Source: Enterobacter sp. R4-368
GTDB taxonomy: Bacteria > Pseudomonadota > Gammaproteobacteria > Enterobacterales > Enterobacteriaceae
Direction of reading: 5' to 3'
NCBI RefSeq assembly: GCF_000410515.1
Contig: NC_021500.1
Location: 4,216,001-4,280,000, forward strand
Length of the DNA: 64,000 nt
The position numbers and the translations under genes are program-made. Under the pieces are notes generated by a model. It made no database searches. It saw nothing but the letters and a program-made list of their open reading frames with translations, and was not told the DNA's origin. Of this stretch, positions 41,154 to 51,463 are shown one piece after another. Position 1 is the stretch's first letter. The number at the start of each line of letters is the position of its first letter.

Positions 41154-41561
41154 GTGAATATCAGCGATGTGGCAAAAAGAACCGGTTTAACCAGCAAAGC
41201 GATTCGCTTCTATGAAGAGAAAGGGCTGGTGACACCGCCGCTGCGCAGCGAAAACGGCTACCGCAGCTACAACCAACAACACCTGAATGAGTTGACGCTG
41301 CTGCGCCAGGCGCGGCAGGTAGGATTTAATCTTGAAGAGTGCGGCGAGCTGGTGAATCTGTTTAATAACCCGGCCCGTCATAGCGCAGATGTCAAAGCGC
41401 GCACGTTACAGAAAGTGGCCGAGATCGAGCGGCATATTGGCGAACTGCAACAGATGCGTGTGCAACTGCTGGCACTGGCGGATTCCTGCCCCGGTGACGA
41501 CAGCGCCGATTGCCCGATTATTGATAACCTTTCTGGCTGCTGCCACTACGCGAAGGGTTGA
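41154..41561 (+). CDS. cueR: Copper-responsive MerR-family regulator CueR
   Basis: A 135-residue MerR-type activator starting at GTG 41154 behind GAGGGGGG, giving the N-terminus (M)[24 protein letters not shown]. The Cu(I) ligands correspond to the two cysteines of CPGDDSADC (C112 and C120). It activates copA and cueO. The C-terminal GCCHYAKG is encoded in the 44 bp that overlap the convergent gene at 41518-42258. Confidence 0.97.
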   Translation: MNISDVAKRTGLTSKAIRFYEEKGLVTPPLRSENGYRSYNQQHLNELTLLRQARQVGFNLEECGELVNLFNNPARHSADVKARTLQKVAEIERHIGELQQMRVQLLALADSCPGDDSADCPIIDNLSGCCHYAKG

Positions 41562-42258
41562 GCATAAATGTCACCGTGCCGCGATACCACGGGGAGGCGG
41601 CGAGCTGCTGCTCTTCGTGTGTATCACGCGCGCCGTTCTGCACCAGACCCAGTTTAAACGGGATGCGTAACGCTAAAAGTGCGGGCAGGTAGTCGGTGTA
41701 ATTCGCAACGGTGCTGCGCCCCTGATAGCTCTGCACCACCAGTTCATCTACCGGCAATGCGTTAAGGGTTTGCACGCTGCCGGTTTTCGCCCAGTCCAGT
41801 AAACCGGTGACGCCCAGGGCGTAGTCTGCTGGCAGCGTCTGGCGCAGACGGTGCAAAAACAGCGCGTAATCGCCAAGGCGGTGAGTGGCGGCATCGAAAT
41901 CCACCTGCAACCCGACGACATGGTTTCCCGCCGCTTGCCAGCGAGCTAACAGCCGGGTAAGACGTAACAACAGCGCATCCGGCACGTCCAGCGTGGTAAA
42001 ACGCACCGTGAGCCAGATGCGCGGAAAGGTAAGCTGGTTGACTGGCAGCCCTTTACGCTCGAACACGGTTTGACCGGCAACGCTGACGACATCGCCCTGA
42101 TGCAGGTAGACAATATCGGCATCACGCAGCGTTTGCGTGGGGCGTACGCCAGACCATAACCAGTACGCTGCTGCCTTCCCCTGAGCGGATAACGCCGCAG
42201 GGCAGAGCAGCGCACCTGCCAGCGCCATTACCAGTAATATTTGAGCTCTTTGGCCCAT
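41518..42258 (-). CDS. Exported protein, probably DUF3142 family
   Basis: A 246-residue protein of unknown function. A signal peptide (about 1-28, [19 protein letters not shown]) precedes a TIM-barrel-like pattern: [19 protein letters not shown] (about 112-130), [25 protein letters not shown], and [11 protein letters not shown]. These resemble the DUF3142 family, which I relate to glycoside-hydrolase-like barrels with low certainty. I prefer ATG 42258 because it gives the signal an Arg; ATG 42228, which overlaps the upstream stop as TAATG, is an alternative. It is translationally tied to the TPR-like gene and overlaps cueR tail to tail. Confidence 0.65.
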   Translation of the reverse strand: MGQRAQILLVMALAGALLCPAALSAQGKAAAYWLWSGVRPTQTLRDADIVYLHQGDVVSVAGQTVFERKGLPVNQLTFPRIWLTVRFTTLDVPDALLLRLTRLLARWQAAGNHVVGLQVDFDAATHRLGDYALFLHRLRQTLPADYALGVTGLLDWAKTGSVQTLNALPVDELVVQSYQGRSTVANYTDYLPALLALRIPFKLGLVQNGARDTHEEQQLAASPWYRGTVTFMLNPSRSGSSQKGYQ

Positions 42259-44420
42259 ACGCTTCCCGGATAACGGCTTTTCAGTTGCTGGAACCATGCT
42301 TTACGCACGGATTTATCGACGTCTTCGCCGCCGCAATCGTTATAACCGGAGGGGGCGTAACACATTACGGCGCGATACAGCGCGTAGCTCTTATCTTCCG
42401 GCTCGGCTTTGGCATCGTTGATAACCTGCTGATACCAGGCCAGACGGTGCGCGACGCCGGGCGCAGCGTTAAGCTTTGTTGCGTCGTCCAGCGCGTCGTT
42501 ACCCCACTGGTCGGTTTCCCGGTTAACGCGGGTTTGCGTGATACGGAAAAATTCGCCGAGGCAGTTCAGCGCATGGCCATCCTGCGCTTTCTGGCTCAGG
42601 GTAGTAACCGTTTTTTCCAGCGCAGCGCAGAAGTAGACGCTCTCTTTGTCGGTGCCTTTCCAGGTAAATGCGCTCAGATTGACGTCATCAAACGCTTCGC
42701 CAGTGACCGGCGGTGCGATCGCGGCGATCAGTTGTTTGTCTTGTAACCAGTCGGCGTAATGCCCTTCGGTCAAATCGCGCGTCAGCAGCGTGTGCAGTGC
42801 GATGGTGCGCTCTTCGTTGTTCGGCCCATTGCTGGCCTGCTGGCGCAGTAATTCGCGTGGTGCTTTGGTTTTCAGCACTAAGGAACGGTAACGCAGATTC
42901 GTGACCTTGCTGTCAGGCGTAAAAATCTGCGCCAGCGCGTCGCTTTCCACCAGCGTTGCCGCCAGTTTGGCCTGCAACAACTGCTGCTGTTCGACATCTT
43001 TGCTCAGCTCCAAAAGATGCAGCCAGTGCGCTTTGGACTCCGGCCACTGTTTTTCCGCCATCAGTGCTTCGCCGTACAGCACTTGCTCGCTAAACGCGAG
43101 AATATTGTGCGGTGCCAGTGTTTGCGCAGGGGGGATGGCGCTGCGCACGGTGGCGTAATCCTGTTTGCTGAAAGCCAGCTTCAGACGCAGGTAATTCCAC
43201 AGATCGCCGCGTTTATTTTTGTCGAAATCGGCTTTGATGCTGTCGAGCCAGGCTTGATCGATACAGGGATGCTTTTCATCGCATTTGTTATCGCGCAGGC
43301 GGCGCAGCGTCAGGATAAAGGTCATCAGCGAGGCATCCGGCGTGCTGATAAAATCATCACCGCCCCATTCGAGAAGTTTGTTGTCGCTTTCATTGACCAG
43401 CGCGATTAACGCATCACCGCTGGCCGTCTGTGACAGCGCCTGTTCGTAGAGCGCCGCCAGCGCGTTCCAGTCCTGCAAATACCAGTTGATACGGCGCAAC
43501 ATCCCCTGCGCCGATTCTGCGTAGTGGCCCTGCGGCCAGCTTTTCAGGTAATGAAGCGCTGCATCCCGTGCTTTCTGCGCCTGGGATTTGTCCACTTTTG
43601 TGACATCGAAATCGCCATATTCACCGTTGGCATTCGCGCTACTGGCGTTGAGCGCGGTGCGCATCAACATATAGCTGGCCGTTTCGGCAAGCCACGGCTG
43701 CGGGCTGCCGGTCAGCGCGGTAAAATCCTGCGCGGCGGCGTCATAATCACCGGCATAGAAAGCGTTAGCGCCGTGTAAATAGGTACGGAAACCGAGAGCA
43801 ACTGAACCTTGCGGGAAACTTAGTGCATTGATAATGACTTCACCGCGGCCATCCGCTGCCGTTCGCGCTTTCGCCAGCGCCAGGCGCTGTTCCGGTGTTA
43901 AGGCTTTTTCGTCCAGCAGGGCGGCGAAAAAGCCAGAAAGTGTCTCGTTATTACGCGACACAAAACGGTTTTCCATCTCATCGGATGCAAAACCTTCACC
44001 AGTTACTGTCTGCGCCGCGTCACCTTCGGCGATCAGGCGCAACAGCGCGGGAGGAATTTGATCATCAGGTTTGATGCCCAGCGCTTTCATTTGCTGGCGC
44101 AGGGTGTCGTCACTGGAAACGGGGTCCGCCGTTGCTGCCGGGGCGGTAGTGTCATCGTGATGAATACCGAAATAGAAGCTTCGGCTGCGCGTGAAATCTT
44201 GCGGTACGGGCTGGCGCAGTGGCAAAAATCCTTTTTGCTCATCCACCAGGCGCAGCAGGTTATCGCGGGTATCGGTATCAATGCCCAGCACCGGCGGGCT
44301 GGTGATGAAACATCCCGTGCTCCCCCATGTGCAGCTATCGATATCAGACGACGCCAGCGCGGGTGCGCTGGCGGTAAAGGAGAGACACAAGCCCAGCGCG
44401 AGGCGACGGCGTTTTATCAT
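42228..44420 (-). CDS. Uncharacterised exported TPR-like protein
   Basis: A 730-residue protein I do not recognise as a named gene. A signal peptide (about 1-24, ending PALA) leads a long helical protein with alternating Ala/Leu helices and tetratricopeptide-like stretches (YAGDYDAAAQDFTALTG, WPQGHYAESAQGMLRR, EQVLYGEALMAEKQWPESKAHW), ending in [16 protein letters not shown]. Cysteines occur in pairs (SCTWGSTGC, KCDEKHPC, CYAPSGYNDC), which fits periplasmic disulfides. It starts 22 nt after ybbJ with AAGGAT upstream, so it probably belongs to the qmcA-ybbJ transcript. E. coli K-12 has no equivalent here. Confidence 0.7.
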   Translation of the reverse strand: MIKRRRLALGLCLSFTASAPALASSDIDSCTWGSTGCFITSPPVLGIDTDTRDNLLRLVDEQKGFLPLRQPVPQDFTRSRSFYFGIHHDDTTAPAATADPVSSDDTLRQQMKALGIKPDDQIPPALLRLIAEGDAAQTVTGEGFASDEMENRFVSRNNETLSGFFAALLDEKALTPEQRLALAKARTAADGRGEVIINALSFPQGSVALGFRTYLHGANAFYAGDYDAAAQDFTALTGSPQPWLAETASYMLMRTALNASSANANGEYGDFDVTKVDKSQAQKARDAALHYLKSWPQGHYAESAQGMLRRINWYLQDWNALAALYEQALSQTASGDALIALVNESDNKLLEWGGDDFISTPDASLMTFILTLRRLRDNKCDEKHPCIDQAWLDSIKADFDKNKRGDLWNYLRLKLAFSKQDYATVRSAIPPAQTLAPHNILAFSEQVLYGEALMAEKQWPESKAHWLHLLELSKDVEQQQLLQAKLAATLVESDALAQIFTPDSKVTNLRYRSLVLKTKAPRELLRQQASNGPNNEERTIALHTLLTRDLTEGHYADWLQDKQLIAAIAPPVTGEAFDDVNLSAFTWKGTDKESVYFCAALEKTVTTLSQKAQDGHALNCLGEFFRITQTRVNRETDQWGNDALDDATKLNAAPGVAHRLAWYQQVINDAKAEPEDKSYALYRAVMCYAPSGYNDCGGEDVDKSVRKAWFQQLKSRYPGSVWAKELKYYW

Positions 44421-44442
44421 TCCCTGAATCCTTGCGTTATTG

Positions 44443-44904
44443 TTATTCGTTTACGGCTTTGATGCGTAAGGTGATGCCTTCAACGGCCGTTACCTCAACG
44501 CGCGTTCCGGCAGCGAGATCGTCGTCGGCGCTGACCGGCCACGAACTGTCGCCCACACGCATATGGCCTCGACCGTTCACCAGTGCGTTATCAAGCTGGA
44601 AGCGGCGGCCGACGAGCTGTTGCCCACGCAGATTCAGCGACGCGTCGGCGGGTTTTTGCTGTTTTACCCGCCGCGAAAGCCATTGCCACCACAGCCAGGC
44701 GGCCAGCATGGTCAGCACGGCGAACAGTACACCCTGCCACTCCCAGCCGAAGGGAATAACCCACGCCAGCAACCCGGTGACCACCGCCGCGACGCCGCTC
44801 CACAACAGATAGCCGTTACCGCCCAGCATTTCCGCAGCCAGCAACAGGCCACCAAGCACCAGCCAGGCGAGGTGTGTATGTTCGAGCAGCAGAGTGGCAA
44901 TCAT
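44443..44904 (-). CDS. ybbJ: NfeD-like membrane protein YbbJ
   Basis: A 153-residue protein with membrane segments (about 10-75) and a C-terminal OB-fold NfeD domain ([27 protein letters not shown] region, about 93-120). NfeD-like proteins partner SPFH proteins encoded beside them; here ybbJ overlaps qmcA by 4 nt. E. coli YbbJ with QmcA affects membrane microdomains and can suppress htpX/ftsH loss. Confidence 0.94.
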   Translation of the reverse strand: MIATLLLEHTHLAWLVLGGLLLAAEMLGGNGYLLWSGVAAVVTGLLAWVIPFGWEWQGVLFAVLTMLAAWLWWQWLSRRVKQQKPADASLNLRGQQLVGRRFQLDNALVNGRGHMRVGDSSWPVSADDDLAAGTRVEVTAVEGITLRIKAVNE

Positions 44905-45818
44905 TTTTTACGCTCGCCGGCGCTGTCTTTCACCAGTTCGGCGATCCCGGCGATCGAGCCCATCAGGCTGCTGGCATCCAGCGGCATCATCACCACTTTG
45001 CTGTTGTTCGCCGAGCCAATTTGTTGCAGCGCGTCGGTATATTTCTGCGCTACGAAGTAGTTCACTGCCTGAATATCCCCGGCGGCAATCGCTTCAGAGA
45101 CCATCTGCGTGGCACGGGCTTCGGCTTCTGCCGAACGTTCACGCGCTTCTGCCTGCAGGAACGCCGACTGGCGATCGCCTTCCGCTTTGAGGATCTGCGA
45201 CTGTTTTTCCCCTTCGGCTTTGAGGATCTCCGCCTGACGGATCCCTTCAGCTTCAAGAATGTAAGCGCGTTTGGTACGTTCCGCTTTCATCTGCGCATTC
45301 ATTGAGGCAATCAATTCCGCCGGTGGGCGCACATCGCGGATTTCAATACGCGTGACTTTTACGCCCCACGGATTGGTGGCTTCATCCACAATATGCAACA
45401 GACGGGTGTTGATGCTGTCGCGCTGCGAGAGCATTTCGTCCAGCTCCATTGAGCCGAGCACGGTACGGATATTGGTCATGGTCAGGTTGATGATCGCCAG
45501 CTCCAGGTTGCTCACCTCATAGGCGGCACGGGGCGCGTCGATTACCTGAATAAAGCACACTGCGTCAATGGTGACGTTGGCGTTGTCTTTGGAAATAACT
45601 TCCTGCGAGGGGATATCGAGAACCTGTTCCATCATATTGATCTTACGACCAATGCGATCCATAAACGGCACCACCAGGCTTAAACCTGGCTGCAGCGTAC
45701 GGGTGAAACGGCCAAAGCGTTCCACAGTCCACTGGAAGCCTTGCGGGACGATTTTCACACCGGAGATAACCACCACCAGCGCGACGAAGATAAGAACCAG
45801 AATGACGATTGGCATCAA
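44901..45818 (-). CDS. qmcA: SPFH/band-7 membrane protein QmcA
   Basis: A 305-residue protein with an N-terminal membrane anchor (about 3-20), a stomatin-like SPFH domain (about 25-190), and a C-terminal coiled coil with repeated [24 protein letters not shown] heptads (about 205-245). It forms flotillin-like assemblies. It is 81 bp downstream of cnoX and coupled to ybbJ. The fetA-fetB genes that flank qmcA in E. coli are missing. Confidence 0.96.
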   Translation of the reverse strand: MMPIVILVLIFVALVVVISGVKIVPQGFQWTVERFGRFTRTLQPGLSLVVPFMDRIGRKINMMEQVLDIPSQEVISKDNANVTIDAVCFIQVIDAPRAAYEVSNLELAIINLTMTNIRTVLGSMELDEMLSQRDSINTRLLHIVDEATNPWGVKVTRIEIRDVRPPAELIASMNAQMKAERTKRAYILEAEGIRQAEILKAEGEKQSQILKAEGDRQSAFLQAEARERSAEAEARATQMVSEAIAAGDIQAVNYFVAQKYTDALQQIGSANNSKVVMMPLDASSLMGSIAGIAELVKDSAGERKK

Positions 45819-45899
45819 AAAAACCTCCTGTTTAATTTGATGCCATCTTAGCCCGAATTAGCGATTAAAACAGCGCGATCGCCAAATTTAGCAGGGGAA

Positions 45900-46754
45900 T
45901 TAGTAGAGCAGGGAGTAGAGCTGGCGGCGGTATTTCGATGCCAGCGCGTCGCCGGTGCCGAGCGCAGCCAGGATCTCTTGCAGCATTTTGCGCGCTTCAC
46001 CGTTTGCCGCAGCCAGATCTTTACGCAGGTGGCTAAACAGCAGTTCCAGCGCTTCTTCGTTGCGGCCCACCTGGTGCAGTTGCAGCGCCAGTTGTGTTGC
46101 CAGCAGCGCGTCCTGCGGGTTGTCTGCAACCTGCTGTTGCAGTTGCTGGATTTCCGGCGTATCCGCGGCTTTTTTCAGCAGTTCGATCTGCGCGATAAGG
46201 CCCTGGTAACGGGTGTCTTGATCCTGTAACGGAACCGCTTTCAGCACCGCTTCGGCTTCATCCGCACGGTTCAACACAATCAACGTTTCTGCCAGCAGCA
46301 GGGTGATTTCGCTGTTTTGCGGCGCTAACTGGCTGGCCTCTTTCAGCAGCGGCAGCGCGTCGATGTGTTTGCCTTCCTGCATCAACTGCATAGCTTGTTG
46401 TGCTTTCAGCTCCTCTTCGCGCGGCAGCACTTTATCCAGCAGCGCGCGAATCACGTCTTCCGGCTGCGGCCCCTGGAAACCGTCAACCGGCTGGCCATTC
46501 TGGAACAGGTAAACAGTAGGAATGGCGCGTAAGCCAAACTGCGATGCCACCATCTGCTCTGCGTCGCAATCGACTTTCGCCAGGATAAATTGCCCGTTGT
46601 ACTGGGCGGCGAGGTTTTCCAGCACCGGCGTCAGTTGCTGGCAGTGCTGGCTGCGTTCGGACCAGAAATAGAACAGCACCGGCGTGGCAACGGATTGCTC
46701 CAGCACCTGTTGCAGGTTCATTTCGGTAATATTGACAATATTCTGTGCAGACAT
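45900..46754 (-). CDS. cnoX: Chaperedoxin CnoX (YbbN)
   Basis: A 284-residue protein with a thioredoxin-like N-domain (about 1-110) and C-terminal TPR repeats. The thioredoxin active site is SERSQHC rather than CxxC, so it cannot reduce disulfides but acts as a holdase activated by chlorine oxidation, passing clients to DnaK/J and GroEL. Full E. coli length. Confidence 0.95.
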   Translation of the reverse strand: MSAQNIVNITEMNLQQVLEQSVATPVLFYFWSERSQHCQQLTPVLENLAAQYNGQFILAKVDCDAEQMVASQFGLRAIPTVYLFQNGQPVDGFQGPQPEDVIRALLDKVLPREEELKAQQAMQLMQEGKHIDALPLLKEASQLAPQNSEITLLLAETLIVLNRADEAEAVLKAVPLQDQDTRYQGLIAQIELLKKAADTPEIQQLQQQVADNPQDALLATQLALQLHQVGRNEEALELLFSHLRKDLAAANGEARKMLQEILAALGTGDALASKYRRQLYSLLY

Positions 46755-46815
46755 ACTAAGTTCTCTTTATTTCACTGTTTCGTCATACATGGGGGACAGG
46801 CTTCGCGCCTTCAAC

Positions 46816-47586
46816 TCACCCGTGCAAAATTTTATCCATCATGCGCGTTGGCAGCAGGCGTTTTAAAAAGGTAACCGCCCATGTCACCAGCGTTACCGGG
46901 TAGCGCACTTTCGGGTTGCTGCTCTCAAAAGCATGGCGCACTTTGGCGACGACTGCCTCCGGCCCCAGCGTAAAACGTGCGGCGATACCGGGGTTTTCCA
47001 CCGGCTTATCGCGTTGTGTCTGATTCACGTTGTCGGTAAAGCGCGTGCGAATCGGGCCGGGTTCAATCAGGCTCACTTTGATGCCCGTATGGCGTAGCTC
47101 CATTCGTAAAGCGTCCGACCAGGCTTCCAGCGCATACTTGCTGGCGGCATAAGCGCCGCGGCCTGGCGTTGAGATCAGCCCCATCACCGAGGAGGTCATC
47201 ACGATGCGCCCCTCGTCGTGCGGCAGCATCGCAGGCAGCAACAGCATGGTGAGCTGGTGAGTGCCAAAAAAGTTACTGGAAAATTGCTGTTCCAGCTGTT
47301 CGCGGCTGATGGTATCGAGCGGGCCATAAACACCGTATCCGGCGTTGTTGAAGATCCCGTACAGGCGATTGTCGGTCAGCGCTATCACTTCGGCGGCGGC
47401 GCGTATCACGCTTTGCGCGTCGTCAAGATCGAGCAAAATGCCGGTAAAGCCTTCGCTTGCCATCCGGGCGACATCGTCCGGTTTACGGCAGGCCGCCAGC
47501 ACGCGAAAACCCTGACGTTTCAGTTCGCGTGCGCTTTCCAGCCCGATGCCGCTGGAACATCCTGTTATTAAGACCGTTTTTTGCAT
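46816..47586 (-). CDS. ybbO: NADP+-dependent short-chain dehydrogenase YbbO
   Basis: A 256-residue SDR with the TGCSSGIG cofactor motif (8-15), NNAGYG (about 89-94), and the catalytic YAASK (about 153-157). E. coli YbbO reduces aldehydes with NADP(H). E. coli annotations start 13 residues earlier; here ATG 47586, preceded by AGGT, is the only suitable start. It sits between tesA and cnoX, all on the minus strand. Confidence 0.92.
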   Translation of the reverse strand: MQKTVLITGCSSGIGLESARELKRQGFRVLAACRKPDDVARMASEGFTGILLDLDDAQSVIRAAAEVIALTDNRLYGIFNNAGYGVYGPLDTISREQLEQQFSSNFFGTHQLTMLLLPAMLPHDEGRIVMTSSVMGLISTPGRGAYAASKYALEAWSDALRMELRHTGIKVSLIEPGPIRTRFTDNVNQTQRDKPVENPGIAARFTLGPEAVVAKVRHAFESSNPKVRYPVTLVTWAVTFLKRLLPTRMMDKILHG

Positions 47587-47614
47587 AACTTTACCTGGGG
47601 GCGTGCCTGAACAA

Positions 47615-48241
47615 TCAGGAGTCGTGGTTAACTAAAGGCGCCAGTCGCGTTGCCATCCAGTCTGCAATAAACGGCTGCGCATCGCGGTTGGGATGGATGC
47701 CATCATCCTGCATCCATTGCGGTTTCAGATAGACCTCTTCCATAAAAAATGGCAGCAGAGGAACATCCAACTCCTTGGCAAGCTTAGGATAAATGGCGCT
47801 AAAGGCTTCATTATAGCGGCGACCGTAGTTGGCAGGGAGCCGAATTTGCATTAACAGCGGTTGCGCGTTGGCGGCTTTCACCGCCTGCACCACCTGGCGC
47901 AGCGTTTGCTCTGTTTGCTGCGGCGCGAAACCGCGCAGACCATCGTTACCGCCCAGCTCCACCAGCACCCAGCGCGGTTGATGCTCTTTAAGCAGCGCAG
48001 GCAGGCGCGCCAGCCCCTGCTGCGAGGTGTCGCCGCTGATGCTGGCGTTGATAACCGTCGGTTTTTGCTGCCATTTGTCATTGAGCAGCGCAGGCCACGC
48101 GGCATTCGCCGCCATGCGATATCCGGCGCTCAGACTGTCGCCAAGAATCAGTAACGTGTCCGCTGCCGCGGCGCGAAAGGTTAACAAAAGCAAAAACAGG
48201 AAGGGCAAATGCCAGCGGAAAACATTGTTGAAGTTCATCAT
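47615..48241 (-). CDS. tesA: Multifunctional acyl-CoA thioesterase I / lysophospholipase L1
   Basis: A 208-residue periplasmic SGNH hydrolase. The signal peptide (about 1-26, FRAAA) precedes LILGDSLSAGYR with the nucleophile serine, then GGNDGLRG and the DGIHPN catalytic Asp-His. It hydrolyses acyl-CoAs, lysophospholipids and some peptides. The start at 48241 overlaps the divergent ybbA start by 33 nt, so each promoter lies within the other gene. Confidence 0.96.
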   Translation of the reverse strand: MMNFNNVFRWHLPFLFLLLLTFRAAAADTLLILGDSLSAGYRMAANAAWPALLNDKWQQKPTVINASISGDTSQQGLARLPALLKEHQPRWVLVELGGNDGLRGFAPQQTEQTLRQVVQAVKAANAQPLLMQIRLPANYGRRYNEAFSAIYPKLAKELDVPLLPFFMEEVYLKPQWMQDDGIHPNRDAQPFIADWMATRLAPLVNHDS

Positions 48242-48895
48242 CTTAAGAAGTCCGTCGGTCAGGGGGAGCATGAGCTTTCCATCCTTACCGGAGTTGAGCT
48301 GGTTGTCAAACCAGCCGAGACCATCGCCCTGATTGGCGAATCCGGCTCCGGAAAGTCCACCTTATTAGCGATCCTCGCCGGGTTAGACGATGGCAGTAGC
48401 GGCGAGGTGAACCTGCTCGGCAAACCTCTGCATAAGATGGATGAAGAGGCGCGCGCGCAACTGCGTGCGCAAAATGTCGGCTTTGTTTTTCAATCCTTTA
48501 TGCTCATTCCCACGCTAAATGCGCTGGAAAATGTTGAACTCCCGGCCTTGCTGCGCGGCGAAAACAGCAATCAAAGCCGCAGTAGCGCGAAAGCGTTACT
48601 GGAAGAGTTAGGGCTGGGTAAACGGCTGGATCATCTGCCTGCGCAGCTCTCCGGCGGTGAACAACAGCGGGTGGCGCTGGCTCGCGCGTTTAATGGCCGA
48701 CCGTCGGTGCTGTTCGCCGATGAACCTACCGGCAATCTCGACCGGCAAACCGGCGACAAGATCGCTGATTTGCTCTTTTCCATGAATCAACAATATGGCA
48801 CCACGCTGCTGCTGGTAACGCACGATCCGCAGCTTGCCGCGCGTTGCGATCGGCGGTTGCGGCTGGTCAATGGTGAACTGCGGGAGGATGCATGA
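48209..48895 (+). CDS. ybbA: ABC transporter ATPase YbbA
   Basis: A 228-residue MacB/LolD-type ATPase with GESGSGKST (about 43-51), [15 protein letters not shown], and [12 protein letters not shown]. With YbbP it forms a type VII ABC system of unknown substrate, genetically linked to TesA. Its stop overlaps the ybbP start by 4 nt. The 5' end overlaps tesA head to head. Confidence 0.95.
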   Translation: MPAENIVEVHHLKKSVGQGEHELSILTGVELVVKPAETIALIGESGSGKSTLLAILAGLDDGSSGEVNLLGKPLHKMDEEARAQLRAQNVGFVFQSFMLIPTLNALENVELPALLRGENSNQSRSSAKALLEELGLGKRLDHLPAQLSGGEQQRVALARAFNGRPSVLFADEPTGNLDRQTGDKIADLLFSMNQQYGTTLLLVTHDPQLAARCDRRLRLVNGELREDA

Positions 48896-51306
48896 TAGCC
48901 CGTTGGTTCTGGCGCGAATGGCGCTCGCCGTCGCTGCTGATTGTCTGGATGGCGCTAAGTCTGGCGGTGGCTTGTGTGCTGGCGCTCGGCAACATTAGCG
49001 ATCGCATGGAAAAAGGGCTCAGCCAGCAGAGCCGGGAATTTATGGCGGGCGACAGAGCGCTACGCAGCTCTCGTGAGATACCCCAGGCGTGGCTGGATGA
49101 AGCGCGAAAAACAGGGCTGCGAGTCAGCGAACAAATCAGTTTTGCCACCATGACTTTTGCTGGCGACACGCCGCAATTAGCCGATGTGAAAGCCGTTGAT
49201 GACATTTACCCCCTTTATGGTGAGCTGCAAACCAGCCCGGCGGGGTTAAAACCGCGAGCGGGAACGGTGTTACTGGCGCCACGGTTAATGGCGCTGCTCA
49301 ATTTAAAAACCGGTGATGCTATTGATGTGGGGGATGCCACATTGCGTATCGCCGGAGAAGTGATACAGGAGCCGGATTCAGGCTTTAACCCTTTTCAGAT
49401 GGCACCACGTCTGTTGATGAATATTGCCGATGTGGCGAAAACCGGTGCGGTGCAGCCGGGTAGCCGCGTCAGCTGGCGGGTAAAATTTGGCGGCACACCC
49501 GCGCAATTAGATGCATACGAAAAATGGTTGCTGCCGCAGTTGAAACCGGAGCACCGCTGGTACGGGCTGGAGCAGGATGAAGGCGCACTGGGCAAATCCT
49601 TGCAGCGTTCGCAGCAGTTCCTGTTGTTATCTGCGCTATTAACGCTGCTGCTGGCAATTGCCGCCGTCGCGGTGGCGATGGGGCACTATTGCCGTAGTCG
49701 CTACGATCTGGTGGCGGTACTGAAAACCCTTGGTGCGGGCCGCGCGCAATTACGCAAATTGATTGTCGGGCAGTGGTTAATGGTACTGGCGCTGTCAGTG
49801 GTGACCGGTGGCGTCATCGGGCTGGTGTTCGAAAGCGTTTTAATGGTGCTGCTCAAGCCGGTGCTGCCTGCTGCGCTGCCGCCCGCAAGTTTGTGGCCGT
49901 GGCTGTGGGCGGTCGGGGCGATGGTGGTGATTTCGCTGCTGGTGGGGTTGCGGCCCTATCGCTTGCTGCTGGCGACGCAGCCGCTGCGTGTGCTGCGACG
50001 TGATGCGGTGGCCAATGTCTGGCCGCTGAAGCTCTACGTGCCGGTGATCTGCGCGGTAGCCGTGCTGCTACTCGGCTGGCTGATGGGCGGCAGTATGTTG
50101 CTGTGGGCTGTGCTGGCGGGCGCGGTGGTGCTGGCCTTGCTGTGCGGCGTGGTGGGCTGGCTGCTGCTTAATGTGCTCAAACGACTGACATTTAAAGCGC
50201 TGCCGTTGCGTCTTGCGGTGAACCGACTGCTGCGTCAGCCGTGGTCAACGCTGAGCCAGCTTGCGGCGTTTTCGCTCTCCTTTATGTTGCTGGCGATGCT
50301 GCTGGTGCTGCGCGGCGATCTGCTGGACAGGTGGCAACAGCAGTTACCGCCGGAAAGCCCGAACTACTTTTTAATCAATATCGCGCCGGAACAAGTGACA
50401 CCGCTGAAAGCGTTTCTTTCTGAGCACCATGTTGACGCCCAGGCATTCTTCCCGATTGTGCGCGCGAGGATGACGCAAATTAACGGCCAGTCGACGGAGG
50501 GCAACCAGGATGAGGCGCTGAACCGCGAACTCAATCTCACCTGGCTTCAGCAGCGCCCGGATCATAACCCGGTCACCGCCGGACACTGGCCGCCGAAAGA
50601 CGGGGAGGTCTCGGTTGAGGAGGGGCTGGCGCAGCGGTTAGGCCTGAAGCTGGGCGACTCCGTGACGTTTATGGGCGATACGCAGGAATTCAGCGCCACC
50701 ATCAGCAGCCTGCGCAAAGTGGACTGGGAAAGCCTGCGGCCAAATTTCTTCTTTATCTTCCCCCAGGGGGCGCTGGACGGCCAGCCGCAGAGCTGGCTCA
50801 CCAGTTTCCGCTGGCAGAACGGCAACGGCATGTTAACGCAACTGAACCGGGAGTTCCCGACCATCAGCCTGCTGGATATTGGCGCGATTTTAAAACAGGT
50901 CGGTCAGGTGCTTGAGCAGGTCAGCCGGGCGCTGGAAGTGATGGTCGTGCTGGTCACGGCCTGCGGCGTGTTGCTGCTGCTCGCGCAGGTACAAGTCGGT
51001 ATGCGTCAGCGTCACCAGGAGCTGGTGGTTTACCGCACGCTCGGCGCGGGCAAGCGGCTGCTGCGAACCACGTTGTGGTGTGAGTTCGCGCTGCTGGGGC
51101 TGGTCTCCGGGCTGGTCGCGGCGATGGGCGCGGAAACCGCGCTGGCGGTGCTGCAAACGAGGGTGTTTGATTTCCCGTGGGAGCCGGACTGGCGTTTGTG
51201 GGCAACGTTACCGTTGTGCGGCGCGTTACTGCTTTCGCTATGCGGCGGCTGGCTTGGCGCGCGTTTGCTTAAAGGAAAAGCACTGTTTCGTCAATTCAGT
51301 AATTAA
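48892..51306 (+). CDS. ybbP: FtsX-like ABC transporter permease YbbP
   Basis: An 804-residue inner-membrane protein with FtsX/MacB-type membrane clusters near residues 15-35, 240-450 and 680-790, and two large periplasmic regions. It is the partner of YbbA. The start at 48892 overlaps the ybbA stop. In E. coli an rhs element follows; here a hairpin and a porin gene follow. Confidence 0.94.
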   Translation: MIARWFWREWRSPSLLIVWMALSLAVACVLALGNISDRMEKGLSQQSREFMAGDRALRSSREIPQAWLDEARKTGLRVSEQISFATMTFAGDTPQLADVKAVDDIYPLYGELQTSPAGLKPRAGTVLLAPRLMALLNLKTGDAIDVGDATLRIAGEVIQEPDSGFNPFQMAPRLLMNIADVAKTGAVQPGSRVSWRVKFGGTPAQLDAYEKWLLPQLKPEHRWYGLEQDEGALGKSLQRSQQFLLLSALLTLLLAIAAVAVAMGHYCRSRYDLVAVLKTLGAGRAQLRKLIVGQWLMVLALSVVTGGVIGLVFESVLMVLLKPVLPAALPPASLWPWLWAVGAMVVISLLVGLRPYRLLLATQPLRVLRRDAVANVWPLKLYVPVICAVAVLLLGWLMGGSMLLWAVLAGAVVLALLCGVVGWLLLNVLKRLTFKALPLRLAVNRLLRQPWSTLSQLAAFSLSFMLLAMLLVLRGDLLDRWQQQLPPESPNYFLINIAPEQVTPLKAFLSEHHVDAQAFFPIVRARMTQINGQSTEGNQDEALNRELNLTWLQQRPDHNPVTAGHWPPKDGEVSVEEGLAQRLGLKLGDSVTFMGDTQEFSATISSLRKVDWESLRPNFFFIFPQGALDGQPQSWLTSFRWQNGNGMLTQLNREFPTISLLDIGAILKQVGQVLEQVSRALEVMVVLVTACGVLLLLAQVQVGMRQRHQELVVYRTLGAGKRLLRTTLWCEFALLGLVSGLVAAMGAETALAVLQTRVFDFPWEPDWRLWATLPLCGALLLSLCGGWLGARLLKGKALFRQFSN

Positions 51307-51333
51307 TCCCTTCATCAATATTTGCTCAACGAA

Positions 51334-51363
51334 ACGCATGCCGATAATTCTATCGGTGTGCGT
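51334..51363 (+). terminator. Hairpin after ybbP
   Basis: ACGCATGCCGATA-attc-TATCGGTGTGCGT, a 13-bp stem with two G-T wobbles, 27 bp past the ybbP stop. The T run is poor. Confidence 0.6.
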
Positions 51364-51463
51364 ATGTTTCAAAGTGTAAAAGTTCCCCTGGCAATTATTT
51401 ACCAGCACAAAACAACAAAAAAACCCCACCAAATAGAAGCTTTTAGACGTTAATATTTCGCCG

